The notes beneath the pieces were generated by a model. It saw only the letters and a program-made list of their open reading frames with translations, was not told the DNA's origin and made no database searches. A stretch of 64,000 nt of DNA from NCBI RefSeq assembly GCF_000404225.1, contig NC_021353.1:372001-436000 (forward strand). Direction: 5' to 3'. Source of the DNA: Candidatus Methanomassiliicoccus intestinalis Issoire-Mx1. GTDB taxonomy: Archaea; Thermoplasmatota; Thermoplasmata; Methanomassiliicoccales; Methanomassiliicoccaceae. This document shows, piece after piece, positions 54,141 through 62,466 of this stretch. The translations under genes were made by a program, and so were the position numbers. Positions within the stretch are counted from its first letter, which is position 1, and each line of letters opens with the position of its first letter.

Positions 54141-55114
54141 ACGACTGCATCAAATGCGGCGAGTGTCTGGCGGTCTGCCATGCCTACAAGCACCTGCAGG
54201 GAGAATTCTCCGGCCCGCGCCGTCTGGCCGTTGAGTATCCACGTTTCAATGATACTTCCTCAGAAGCTTTCATGTGCACTACCTGCGGCTACTGTGAGGA
54301 GGTATGCCCTGCACATCTGCCGCTTACGCAGGCCATCGTACGCATGCGGACGCAGATGTTTCCCCCGCAGAATGAAGGGCAGCAGAAAGTTCTGGATCTG
54401 GCATTAAGAACCAATCATGCTGTAGAGCCGAAAGAGTACAATGCTCCAACAACAGGAAGAACTCTGCTGTTCCCGGGATGTGTCGGCAAAGGCCGGCTGG
54501 CGGGGAAGCCGGAGGAAGTCTTGAAACTGCTTGCCGCCGCCGGAGCTGAGCCTTATATCAATCCCGGCTTGGTCTGCTGCGGCTCTCCGCTTTCTAAGAT
54601 GGGTGCCGTGGAAGAGGTAGAGCGGCTGAAAAACATCAACTATCCTATACTGGCTGAAGCAGAGCAGGTCGTTACGATCTGTCCGGGATGCACAACGATG
54701 ATCAATAAATCCTACGGGATCAACGCTCTGCACATCCTGGAATTTTTAGAAGATGCTGAATTGAATTTCATTGACGGCGATAATGTCCGCATTTACCTGC
54801 ATCATCCGTGCCACTTGTCAAGAGGCGTCGGGCCGCATGTGATGGACATTGCCCGGAATATCCTGGAAAAGGTTCCCGGGGTGACAGTCTTGGACTGCGG
54901 CAGCGAGGAAGACTGCTGCGGAGGCGGAGGAGGCGTTCTCGCTGCTTACCCAAGGGAAGCATATGCCACCGCGGATCTGAAGGCTAGAGAGGCTCAGGAA
55001 GCAGGCGCAGACCTGATTGTGGCACCATGCCCCTTCTGTGCAGTGAATCTGAGAAGGCCTAAGAGGCTGAAAGCCGTGGAGATGTCAGAATTTCTCTGTT
55101 CAAGGCTGAAGTGA
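54137..55114 (+). CDS. glpC: anaerobic glycerol-3-phosphate dehydrogenase subunit C (Fe-S, CCG domains)
   Basis: A 325-residue protein: two [4Fe-4S] motifs at the N-terminus (CIKCGECLAVC, CTTCGYCEEVCP), then two CCG domains (GLVCCGSPL near 150; HHPCHLSRG and EDCCGGGGG near 225-260), as in GlpC and HdrD/HdrB-type subunits. It carries electrons to a membrane acceptor. Shorter than E. coli GlpC (396). In a methanogen the acceptor could be methanophenazine-like or a heterodisulfide reductase relative; that is speculation. Confidence 0.88.
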   Translation: MNDCIKCGECLAVCHAYKHLQGEFSGPRRLAVEYPRFNDTSSEAFMCTTCGYCEEVCPAHLPLTQAIVRMRTQMFPPQNEGQQKVLDLALRTNHAVEPKEYNAPTTGRTLLFPGCVGKGRLAGKPEEVLKLLAAAGAEPYINPGLVCCGSPLSKMGAVEEVERLKNINYPILAEAEQVVTICPGCTTMINKSYGINALHILEFLEDAELNFIDGDNVRIYLHHPCHLSRGVGPHVMDIARNILEKVPGVTVLDCGSEEDCCGGGGGVLAAYPREAYATADLKAREAQEAGADLIVAPCPFCAVNLRRPKRLKAVEMSEFLCSRLK

Positions 55115-55454
55115 TCCTTACGTTGACGATATGATCAAAACAACGTCTGCTTCACAAAGGGTGCAGATTAAAAGGCTGAATCTCAAGGCCGGCATAACAG
55201 GAACAATCTTGTTCACAGAGAAGGTCTGCAGATGCGGAGTCGGTTCAACTGCATTCAGTAGATTGTATAATTCTACTCTTGGTATTATCAGTTCAATCAG
55301 AGTCTTGACGCAATAAAGTGATTTTTTATTCTGCCTCATATTCTAGAGCTTTTTTCTGTGAGGTATTTTTTAGTTATATTTTTGCAAGGCCAGCATGTTT
55401 TTCATAATTATAGCATGTGACTATGATCTGCAAATCTTCAAATAGTCCTCTACC
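55115..55454. other. 340-bp region without a convincing gene
   Basis: Short frames exist on both strands (for example 55131-55316 plus, 55118-55339 minus) but none has a ribosome site or a recognisable domain. T-rich tracts (TTTTTAGTTATATTTTTGC near 55367) are present. Confidence 0.5.
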
Positions 55455-55679
55455 GTGTGTGAAATCGTGAACACAGAACCTGTTAGTTGCATATCGTGCG
55501 TGTATATGGATAAGAGGCCTGAGTCTACAATGCAGGGAGGTCTCCTTTACTGTCAGAAAAAAAGGCTGGTAATCCGCCCCAAGACCTCATGCGAAGTTTA
55601 CATCAAGGCCACAGCAAAGAACGTAGAGAGCATGAAAGCAGCGCTCTATGGGAAAATAAACCCTAATGATGTAGAATAA
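55455..55679 (+). CDS. small cysteine-rich protein, unknown
   Basis: 74 residues beginning at a GTG (another GTG four codons on). The pattern CISCVYMDKRPES, GGLLYCQKKR, KTSCEVYIK gives four to five cysteines that could form a small zinc or Fe-S site. Conserved small proteins of this kind occur in Methanomassiliicoccales by recollection only. Followed 86 bp later by the nucleotidylyltransferase gene on the same strand. Confidence 0.6.
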   Translation: MCEIVNTEPVSCISCVYMDKRPESTMQGGLLYCQKKRLVIRPKTSCEVYIKATAKNVESMKAALYGKINPNDVE

Positions 55680-55765
55680 GTGAGGAGCGCGGAGTACCCG
55701 CCTCCGATGATTTTTCGAAGTTTTTTCTAAAACTATATTTCCTACCTGCTGAAAAGTAGTACTCC

Positions 55766-56941
55766 GTGGGGAGTTTGAAAGCAGTAATCCTTGCTGCAGG
55801 CGAAGGCATAAGGCTGCGTCCGTTTACAATGTCAAGGCCTAAGGCGATGATTCCTATAGGGAACAAGCCGGTATTGGAGCATATAGTGCATTCGTTAGTT
55901 GCCAACGGCATCTCAGATATCGTCATTGTCGTGGGATACTTTGAGAATACGATCATGTCTCATTTCGGGGACGGGCGTAACTTCGGGGCTAAGATCACAT
56001 ATGTATCTCAGTCGAGGCCGATCGGCACAGCACATGCAGTCTTCTCAGCATGGGATATTCTGAAAGACGAGGACAAGGTAATCGTTCTGGCAGGTGACAA
56101 TTTTATTGATAAAAATACAGTAGCGTCAGCGCTGAACGGCGAACCTCCTTTAGCAGTAGTTACTGAAAGCGTCATGCCTTCAAAGTACGGTGTTGTGTCT
56201 CTGAAGGACAGCAGGATCACCTCCATTGTAGAAAAACCAGAAACAAACTTCAGCAACATAATCAGCACTGGAATATACTTATTTGATAAACAAACACTAA
56301 ATTTCTTCAGCAGCGCCTCAGAGGTCTCAGCCCTTGGAATTTCAGAAGTGCTTTCCTCTCACTTACATCAAATATGTCTCTCAGCAGTCAAGACGGACGG
56401 CGGCTGGGTGGATGCTGTCTACCCTCAAGATTTAGTAAAATTAAACGACATGGCTTTAGAAAATGTCAGCAGTCTCACGCAGGGAACGATTGAACACGGT
56501 GTAACTCTGAAAGGAAACGTTCACATCGGTGAAGGCAGCAGAATCCGGTCAGGATGCTACATTGAAGGGCCGGTGATCATCGGCGAGAACTGCGACATCG
56601 GGCCTGATGTGACTATCTCAGCATTCACAAGCATCGGCAATGATGTGCAGATCGGTCCTTATTCCTGCATTGCAGGTAGCGTTTTGATGGATAACATCGC
56701 GGTGGGAACGCACTGCCACATTTCCCGGTCGGCGGTGGACTGCGGAGTCGAGATCGGCTCAGCAGTCCTGGCAGACGGTGTGGCAAGGGGGAGAGACCGT
56801 TCAGGAGTGATGATCGGACAGGATTCCTGGATCGGCTCGGGAACAGTATTCTTTCCTAACGTCATCGTCGGCTCGGAATGCAGGATCAGCAGCGGTTCGA
56901 CAGTCAGAAGCAGTTTGGAAAACAGGAGCATTGTGGTATAA
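55766..56941 (+). CDS. glmU: sugar-1-phosphate nucleotidylyltransferase with left-handed beta-helix (GlmU-like)
   Basis: A 391-residue bifunctional-type enzyme. Residues 1-225 are the NTP-transferase (LKAVILAAGEGIRLRPFT, MSRPKAMIPIGNKPVLEH, VLAGDNFI); about 235-391 are hexapeptide repeats (IGEGSRIRSG, VIIGENCDIGP) of an acyltransferase left-handed helix. Archaeal relatives make UDP-GlcNAc from GlcN-1-P. The GTG at 55766 follows a CTATATTT box by about 30 bp; a TTG three codons later (MKAVILAAG) is the alternative. Its TAA shares one base with the glmS ATG, so the two genes form one hexosamine pathway unit. Confidence 0.88.
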   Translation: MGSLKAVILAAGEGIRLRPFTMSRPKAMIPIGNKPVLEHIVHSLVANGISDIVIVVGYFENTIMSHFGDGRNFGAKITYVSQSRPIGTAHAVFSAWDILKDEDKVIVLAGDNFIDKNTVASALNGEPPLAVVTESVMPSKYGVVSLKDSRITSIVEKPETNFSNIISTGIYLFDKQTLNFFSSASEVSALGISEVLSSHLHQICLSAVKTDGGWVDAVYPQDLVKLNDMALENVSSLTQGTIEHGVTLKGNVHIGEGSRIRSGCYIEGPVIIGENCDIGPDVTISAFTSIGNDVQIGPYSCIAGSVLMDNIAVGTHCHISRSAVDCGVEIGSAVLADGVARGRDRSGVMIGQDSWIGSGTVFFPNVIVGSECRISSGSTVRSSLENRSIVV

Positions 56942-58734
56942 TGTGCGGAATTGTAGGCTATGCGGGACCGAGGGACGCTCAGCAGGTTCTCATCGACGGA
57001 CTGCAGCGTCTGGAGTACAGAGGCTACGACTCTGCAGGAATTGCTGTAGTAAATGAAGAGGAGAGTCTGCAGGTCTTCAAAGACGAGGGAGATGTGACAA
57101 AGCTCACAGGCAGCATGCCGGTGATCGAAGGACATATAGGCATCGGTCATACAAGATGGGCTACCTGCGGCAAACCTTCGAAAGAGAATGCTCATCCCAT
57201 GATTGACTGTGAAAACTGCATTGCTCTAGTTCATAACGGCATTATTGAGAACAGGGCAGAACTGAGAGACAGGCTGGAAAATGAAGGTCACATATTCACT
57301 TCAGAAACAGACACGGAAGTGCTGGTGCATCTCTTAGAAGAATACTATGACGGAAACTTAAGATCTGCACTGGCAAGGGCGCTGGAAGATGTCAAAGGCA
57401 CTTATGCCGTAGCAGCAGTAAGAAAAGGCTCCAATGAAATAGTTGCTGCGAGGAAAGAAAATCCTCTGATTGTTGGCTTGGGGTCGGAAGAGAACTTCAT
57501 TGCTTCAGATGTGACAGCGGTTTTAAATTATACTAACAAAGTTATCTACATTGAAGACGGAGAAATATTGACGCTGACACCTTCAGGCGTAGAGATATTT
57601 AATGATAAAGGAGAAAAAATAAATAAAGATTACATAACAATCCCATGGACGGCGGAAGATGCTCAGAAGGGAGGCTTCGAGCATTACATGCTGAAAGAGA
57701 TATTTGAACAGCCCTTGGCAATTCACAACTCGCTGCTGGGAAACTTCGACAAAATAATGTCTTCCGACTTTCTGTCATCTCAGGATTTTTCATCGGTGAA
57801 GTTGATAGCCTGCGGAACATCCTACAATGCATCTCTGGTAGGAAAATACGCGATAGAGTATCTTGCAGGCATTCCCGTCACGGTGGAACTGGCATCGGAA
57901 TGCAGATATTCCAGCGAGACTAGGGAGGATCCGCTGGTCATCTTAGTGACTCAGTCGGGAGAAACGGCAGATACTTTAGCAGCTGCGAGGCTGGCCAAGA
58001 AAAGAGGACACAGAACTCTGGCAGTTACAAATGTAGTGGGATCAACAATCACAAGAGAGGTAGACAACGTTCTTTACACGCAGGCAGGGCCTGAGATCGG
58101 AGTGGCAGCAACAAAGACCTACGTCACTCAGTTGATGGCCATGTATATGCTGGCGTTGAAACTGGGAAAATCAAGAACGTTGAGAAGGGATGAAATCCAT
58201 CGTTACACCCACGGCCTGAAATCGATGCCGAGAACAGTATCCAATGTTCTTGCCAAATCAGATGAGATTTCAGAGGCGGTAGGTATGCTGACAAACGCTC
58301 AGAGCGCCTTCTTCTTAGGCAGGCATATCAATTACCCGACAATGCTCGAAGGAGCCTTAAAACTAAAAGAAATCTCTTATATTCATGCGGAAGGCTATGC
58401 AGCAGGAGAATTAAAGCACGGGCCTTTGGCATTACTGGACAGCAATACGCCGACAGTGGCGGCATGTGTCTGGGACATGTCTTATGAAAAAATGCTCTCG
58501 GCCATTTCAGAAGTGGCGGCAAGGGACAGTCCTGTATTGGGCATAGGAATAGAAGGAGACAGAGACTTAGAAGCAATTGTGGATAGAATAATCTCCATTC
58601 CTGAAGTGGAAGGGATTTTATCTCCCATTCCGCTCACAGTGGCAGTGCAGCTCATTGCATATCATACGGCCAGAAAACGCGGCTGCCCGATCGACAGGCC
58701 TAAGAATCTAGCTAAAAGCGTAACGGTCGATTAG
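56941..58734 (+). CDS. glmS: glutamine-fructose-6-phosphate aminotransferase (isomerising)
   Basis: A 597-residue GlmS from the ATG at 56941, giving MCGIVGYAGPRD with the N-terminal nucleophile Cys2 of the glutaminase. Glutaminase motifs: RLEYRGYDSAGIA, TRWATCGKPS, HNGIIEN. Two SIS isomerase domains follow (ACGTSYNASLVGKY, TQSGETADT, YAAGELKHGPLAL) and the end LAKSVTVD is complete. It makes glucosamine-6-phosphate. An upstream in-frame extension lies inside the nucleotidylyltransferase gene and is not used. The stop is TAG, notable if this lineage encodes pyrrolysine. Confidence 0.96.
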   Translation: MCGIVGYAGPRDAQQVLIDGLQRLEYRGYDSAGIAVVNEEESLQVFKDEGDVTKLTGSMPVIEGHIGIGHTRWATCGKPSKENAHPMIDCENCIALVHNGIIENRAELRDRLENEGHIFTSETDTEVLVHLLEEYYDGNLRSALARALEDVKGTYAVAAVRKGSNEIVAARKENPLIVGLGSEENFIASDVTAVLNYTNKVIYIEDGEILTLTPSGVEIFNDKGEKINKDYITIPWTAEDAQKGGFEHYMLKEIFEQPLAIHNSLLGNFDKIMSSDFLSSQDFSSVKLIACGTSYNASLVGKYAIEYLAGIPVTVELASECRYSSETREDPLVILVTQSGETADTLAAARLAKKRGHRTLAVTNVVGSTITREVDNVLYTQAGPEIGVAATKTYVTQLMAMYMLALKLGKSRTLRRDEIHRYTHGLKSMPRTVSNVLAKSDEISEAVGMLTNAQSAFFLGRHINYPTMLEGALKLKEISYIHAEGYAAGELKHGPLALLDSNTPTVAACVWDMSYEKMLSAISEVAARDSPVLGIGIEGDRDLEAIVDRIISIPEVEGILSPIPLTVAVQLIAYHTARKRGCPIDRPKNLAKSVTVD

Positions 58735-59537
58735 ACCCTTACATTGTTGGGAATTTCTTCCGGACAAATCACATCGTCAGGACATTTTTCAATCGGCAGA
58801 CTGCAGATATTCCTGTCCATAATCTCAATTCCCGGCGGATATTCGAGGGAATCAATGAAACCGAACCAGTAGACGACAATGCCGTTGCCAAACATTTCAA
58901 CATATTTTGAAAGCTGGCCTTTGAAATTCTTATTAAATTCTATTTTATCTCCAAATGAAGCTTTGGATTCAATCCAGTTTACAATGCGACCGTTTATTTT
59001 GACAGGTTCGTTAAGCAGGCAGTCAGGGGTCTTGGAGAACTTTCCGCGGAGATCGTTTTCTGTGCGGTATCCGAGTTCGTTCTCGGTAAGCCAGTTCTGA
59101 AGCATCTCTTCACCCCACTGGCCTCTTTTGACCTGAATGTCATTTCCCCAGGGAGAATATATGCTGTCTTCCTTCACGATGTCTAAAATCTCTTTTTTCA
59201 ATTTCTGGTCTGCTATTGTCTCAGGCTCTCTCACATAACTCCAGTATTGTTTTTTAGAATACCCGTTCTGCTGGAACAGCATTAAACCGGTCAGGATTGG
59301 AGAAAAATCCCATTTCTGCGCTATACTCAAAATACTTTTTCCAGACTTCCATTCCCGCAGCATTCTGGGAAGATTTCTTTTGATTATGTGATGGCGTTTC
59401 ATCGTTTTACGTACGGTACGCTGAGTGTAGATGACGTTCAGAAGCTCTCTGTCCAAACCGCTTTGGGCAGCTAGTCTGTCAACATCAGATTCCGTCTCCA
59501 ACTCATCGTAGATACGTTTGTAATCCTCTAATTTCAT
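58731..59537 (-). CDS. TPD-motif protein, CDIN1 (C15orf41) family nuclease-like
   Basis: A 268-residue protein. An N-terminal helical DNA-binding-like region (residues 1-90, two HTH-like units) precedes a PD-(D/E)XK-type domain: GQWGEEMLQNWLTENELGYR, the KTPDCLL segment that gives the TPD name, and NWIESKASFGD with catalytic-like E-x-K. This matches archaeal homologues of human CDIN1, mutated in congenital dyserythropoietic anaemia type I. A nuclease role is predicted, not shown. Its last four bases overlap the end of glmS on the other strand. Confidence 0.82.
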   Translation of the reverse strand: MKLEDYKRIYDELETESDVDRLAAQSGLDRELLNVIYTQRTVRKTMKRHHIIKRNLPRMLREWKSGKSILSIAQKWDFSPILTGLMLFQQNGYSKKQYWSYVREPETIADQKLKKEILDIVKEDSIYSPWGNDIQVKRGQWGEEMLQNWLTENELGYRTENDLRGKFSKTPDCLLNEPVKINGRIVNWIESKASFGDKIEFNKNFKGQLSKYVEMFGNGIVVYWFGFIDSLEYPPGIEIMDRNICSLPIEKCPDDVICPEEIPNNVRV

Positions 59538-59759
59538 GATTCTGACCCTTTTTGACAGGTTAGAGGCTAGAAGGAAGCGTCAATCTTAAACGTATCGTTT
59601 TTGTTTCGCTTTTCAAATTGACATATCTAGCAGTAATCAGTACAAATATTATTTGTTCAAAATATGCATGCTGCACATATATCCAAAAAAATTTAAATCA
59701 TTAATGACCATGGATGACTCAGTCCCGCTTGCGGGCAAAAGCATCCTTGCGGTGTTGAC

Positions 59760-60248
59760 ATGGCTAAAACTAAATATGTATGTACCCCAGCTCCATCGAC
59801 CTGGCTTCCGCCGGCGATCAACGATTCAAAGTGCTGGATGTGTTATGCTAAATCTTCTTTATTTGTTTCATTCCCGCTGGGATTGATTTTCGGATTTTAC
59901 TTCTTATTCAGCGGCAGAGTGCCTCTGGGTGAGGTCCTTCTATGCGTGGCAGCAGTTTCAGTGATTCTTATTCTGCTGACAAATCCCTTGATCATGAAGT
60001 CCATGAATGAAGGCCGGTTCGGGCAGGCCAACAGATACCTGAAATTTTTTACAGTGATCTCCTTGTTCTGTATGATTTTCCCTGGATTCTTCTATTACAT
60101 TGCTTATAAAAAGATACAGCCGGTCTTTAAGCCTCAGACTCAGCGTTATCCAACCAACTACTATGAGGGGCCGAGAAGCTACCCTCCAAATGTAACCGAA
60201 GGCGAAGAAATGTCCCCGGAAGAGGGATTTGTCATGTCAAAGAAGTAA
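59760..60248 (+). CDS. hypothetical membrane protein with N-terminal cysteine pair
   Basis: 162 residues. A short cytoplasmic-looking N-terminus with CWMCY at about 25-29, then three hydrophobic segments (about 30-52, 58-78, 93-115) and a Pro/Tyr/Glu-rich C-terminal tail. The ATG is preceded by GCGGTG. A CCCGC-TT-GCGGG hairpin lies about 30 bp upstream in the leader. Unknown function; likely operon with the next gene (15 bp). Confidence 0.65.
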   Translation: MAKTKYVCTPAPSTWLPPAINDSKCWMCYAKSSLFVSFPLGLIFGFYFLFSGRVPLGEVLLCVAAVSVILILLTNPLIMKSMNEGRFGQANRYLKFFTVISLFCMIFPGFFYYIAYKKIQPVFKPQTQRYPTNYYEGPRSYPPNVTEGEEMSPEEGFVMSKK

Positions 60249-60263
60249 GCTGGAGGAACATTA

Positions 60264-60554
60264 TTGAGCATTTTTGAGATAATCATGCTGCTTTGTTTCG
60301 GAGCAGCGTGGCCTTTTTCCATACTTAACTCCTGGAGATCCAAGTCTACCAAAGGAAAAAGCGTAATTTTCCTGATCACTCTGATGATCGGATATGTCGC
60401 CGGTATCATCAACAAGCTTTACTACAGCTATGACGCCGTGATCTATCTTTACATTCTCAATCTGGTAATGGTCTTGATCGACACCTGCCTCTGGGTGAGA
60501 AACCGCAGGATCGAGCGTGAAGGCAGGGAACCGGACTCAATAATCTATGCCTGA
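60264..60554 (+). CDS. hypothetical three-helix membrane protein (TTG start)
   Basis: 96 residues starting at TTG 60264, supported by GGAGG seven bases upstream. Hydrophobic segments at about 3-20, 33-53 and 57-75, then a basic tail (RNRRIEREGREPD). It follows the previous membrane gene by 15 bp. No family recognised. Confidence 0.62.
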   Translation: MSIFEIIMLLCFGAAWPFSILNSWRSKSTKGKSVIFLITLMIGYVAGIINKLYYSYDAVIYLYILNLVMVLIDTCLWVRNRRIEREGREPDSIIYA

Positions 60555-60639
60555 AGAGGAAAGATTATTCCTTATCTTCTAAAAATAACAATATATATTT
60601 AATCTAAAACAGTATTAAATCCAACTTGGTTAAAAATAT

Positions 60640-60668
60640 AAAAAAATGGAAGATGCTTATTGCATCTT
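60640..60668 (-). terminator. terminator overlapping the tyrS stop codon
   Basis: AAGATGC and GCATCTT (60650-60668) form a hairpin whose loop includes the tyrS TAA; on the minus strand CCATTTTTTTATATTTTT follows. Confidence 0.75.
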
Positions 60669-61706
60669 AGCCATTGACTCTTTTAAAGCTTCAAGATTTT
60701 CAGGGTGTTTCTCGAAGTATTCCCTTACTGGAGCGAGGTAGTCACTCAGTGCCTTGGCGACTCCGTTCTTTAAATCTAGGGGATGAAGCTCCTGAGCAAG
60801 GTATGTCTTTTCCAGTTCTTCGTAAGAATTGAATTCGAGATTGCCGCCGAATTTTTCTGGTCTCTCAATGACAAGCTTTCCTCCCCTGCCGAATATGATG
60901 TACTTGCATACAGACAATACAGGATTTCCTTCAGCCTCAGGCGGACAGAAGGCTTTCTTCATTTTTCTTTGAATGTCTTCTGCGCTGTCGTGAATGAGAA
61001 TATTGCTGTCTGGATGTGACTTGGACATTTTTCCGCTGATGGGATCCATCCTGTTCATGCCGCTGAGACCTGGAATTAAGGGAGTGTGGATAGCTACCGG
61101 AACCTTCCATCCAAGTTTTTCAGCTGCCTCTCTGGCGAGCATATGTGCCCTGCGCTGGTCGATGCCGGCATATGCCACATCAATATCCATTACAAAAATG
61201 TCGGCAGCCTGCATGAGCGGGTAGAGGAATTTAGAAGAGTCCAATTCAGCATCGTCTTCCTTGCGGCCCATGATGGTCATGGCGCGCTTTATTCTTGAGA
61301 GAGAAGTTACCTTTCCTACTTTGATTACAGTCTCCCAGTAACTGTTCTTCTCCATGATTTCAGAGGCGAGAACAAAGTTGACTTTGTCCATCGGGACTCC
61401 GAGAGCGGCAAAGCAGTCTCCCATATACTTGGCGCAGAGGCGGATTCTTTCAATATCTCCTCCGAGCTTGTCATTGATACGGGCATGCCAGTCAGCCATG
61501 AAAATAGTAAGTTCAAAGTCTGCATCGATGAAGTCGCGCATCTTGCTGGCACACAGGGCCCAGCCCAGATGCACAAGCCCAGAAGGCTCGAATCCGATAT
61601 ATGCCCGCGGTTTCTCTTTTTTGGACAGGAGAGCTTTCAGATCCTCTTCTGTCACAGTTTCTTCTGTGTTGCGTAACAGCAGGCTTAATCTTTCTTCGGC
61701 ATTCAT
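60657..61706 (-). CDS. tyrS: tyrosyl-tRNA synthetase, archaeal type
   Basis: A 349-residue class I synthetase. The HIGH-equivalent is HLGW at residues 46-49, the KMSKS loop is at 225-229 (GKMSKSHPDSN), and YPLMQAADI with the preceding DSSKFLYP context marks tyrosine specificity. The short C-terminus without an S4 domain is archaeal/eukaryotic. Monocistronic, with its own terminator. Confidence 0.95.
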   Translation of the reverse strand: MNAEERLSLLLRNTEETVTEEDLKALLSKKEKPRAYIGFEPSGLVHLGWALCASKMRDFIDADFELTIFMADWHARINDKLGGDIERIRLCAKYMGDCFAALGVPMDKVNFVLASEIMEKNSYWETVIKVGKVTSLSRIKRAMTIMGRKEDDAELDSSKFLYPLMQAADIFVMDIDVAYAGIDQRRAHMLAREAAEKLGWKVPVAIHTPLIPGLSGMNRMDPISGKMSKSHPDSNILIHDSAEDIQRKMKKAFCPPEAEGNPVLSVCKYIIFGRGGKLVIERPEKFGGNLEFNSYEELEKTYLAQELHPLDLKNGVAKALSDYLAPVREYFEKHPENLEALKESMAKMQ

Positions 61707-61899
61707 TTTGATCGTTCTTGCGTATCGTAAGAATGTATAAAGCTATTCCGCTACACACTGTCTAGCATGTGTACTGCTTGTTAAATGGATGATTTTTGTA
61801 TGAAGCAGAATACTTAAATTAAGATAAACTGAAGCTTTGATTTATCATTGATTCTGTTTGAGAAAAATATCAAGCGATAATACAAGACTGCCAGATGAA

Positions 61900-61930
61900 A
61901 TAAAAAAGAAAGTAGAAGCTTGAATGCTTC
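61900..61930 (-). terminator. terminator of the nrdJ-YbjQ gene run
   Basis: GAAGC and GCTTC arms (61915-61930) followed on the minus strand by TACTTTCTTTTTTATTTC, 10 bp after the YbjQ-like stop. Confidence 0.65.
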
Positions 61931-61939
61931 CGTTTAAAA

Positions 61940-62251
61940 TCATTTAACTTTTACTGCAGTTCCGTAGGCAAGGATTTCAGCAGCACCGGCGGCCACCATT
62001 GAACTGGTGTACCTGACATTAATCACGGCGTCTGCCTGCAGACTCTCAGCTTCTTCCACCATGCGCTTGGTGGCAAGGGCTCTGGCCTCGTTCAGCATCT
62101 GTGTGTAAGCGACAAGCTCTCCGCCGACCATCGACTTAAATCCCTGAGTAATGTCGCGGCCGATATTTTTTGTCTGGATTGTGCTGCCTTTTACAATGCC
62201 GATTATTTCTATTTCTTTGCCTGGAAGGTATTCAATATTTGTCAAGATCAT
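61940..62251 (-). CDS. YbjQ/UPF0145 family protein
   Basis: A 103-residue protein matching the YbjQ (heavy-metal-binding-like) family: MILTNIEYLPGKEIEIIGIV, then GRDITQGFKSMVGGEL and DAVINVRYTSSMVAAGAAEI. Family members form pentameric beta barrels of unknown role. Its start overlaps the 3' end of the upstream membrane gene by 20 bp, so it belongs to the same transcript. Confidence 0.9.
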   Translation of the reverse strand: MILTNIEYLPGKEIEIIGIVKGSTIQTKNIGRDITQGFKSMVGGELVAYTQMLNEARALATKRMVEEAESLQADAVINVRYTSSMVAAGAAEILAYGTAVKVK

Positions 62252-62456
62252 CTTCGACTCCGCTCCTGATTTCCTTAATGCGTTCTATCAGTACATACAC
62301 TGATGCAACTATACATATCGCAGGTATACTCAGCCCCATGATGGTGACGATGAGAGGCATTCCATCCTCCAGCGCCATCCACAGAGCGCCGAATGCTACA
62401 AAGTACAGCAGCAATAATACTGTAATTATAACTGGCGCTATCATTCTTTTATCCAA
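62232..62456 (-). CDS. small two-helix membrane protein
   Basis: A 74-residue protein from TTG 62456, which has AAAGGTGAT ending five bases upstream, overlapping the nrdJ stop; ATG 62444 is the alternative. Two membrane segments (about 6-25 and 33-55) and a charged tail (RIKEIRSGVEDD). A longer frame would run 59 bp into nrdJ and is unlikely. Unknown function. Confidence 0.65.
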   Translation of the reverse strand: MDKRMIAPVIITVLLLLYFVAFGALWMALEDGMPLIVTIMGLSIPAICIVASVYVLIERIKEIRSGVEDDLDKY

Positions 62457-62466
62457 ATAATCACCT

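Noticed and set aside
55118..55339. Minus-strand 73-codon frame after glpC
   Set aside because: No ribosome site, overlaps another equally weak plus frame, unlike any family I know.
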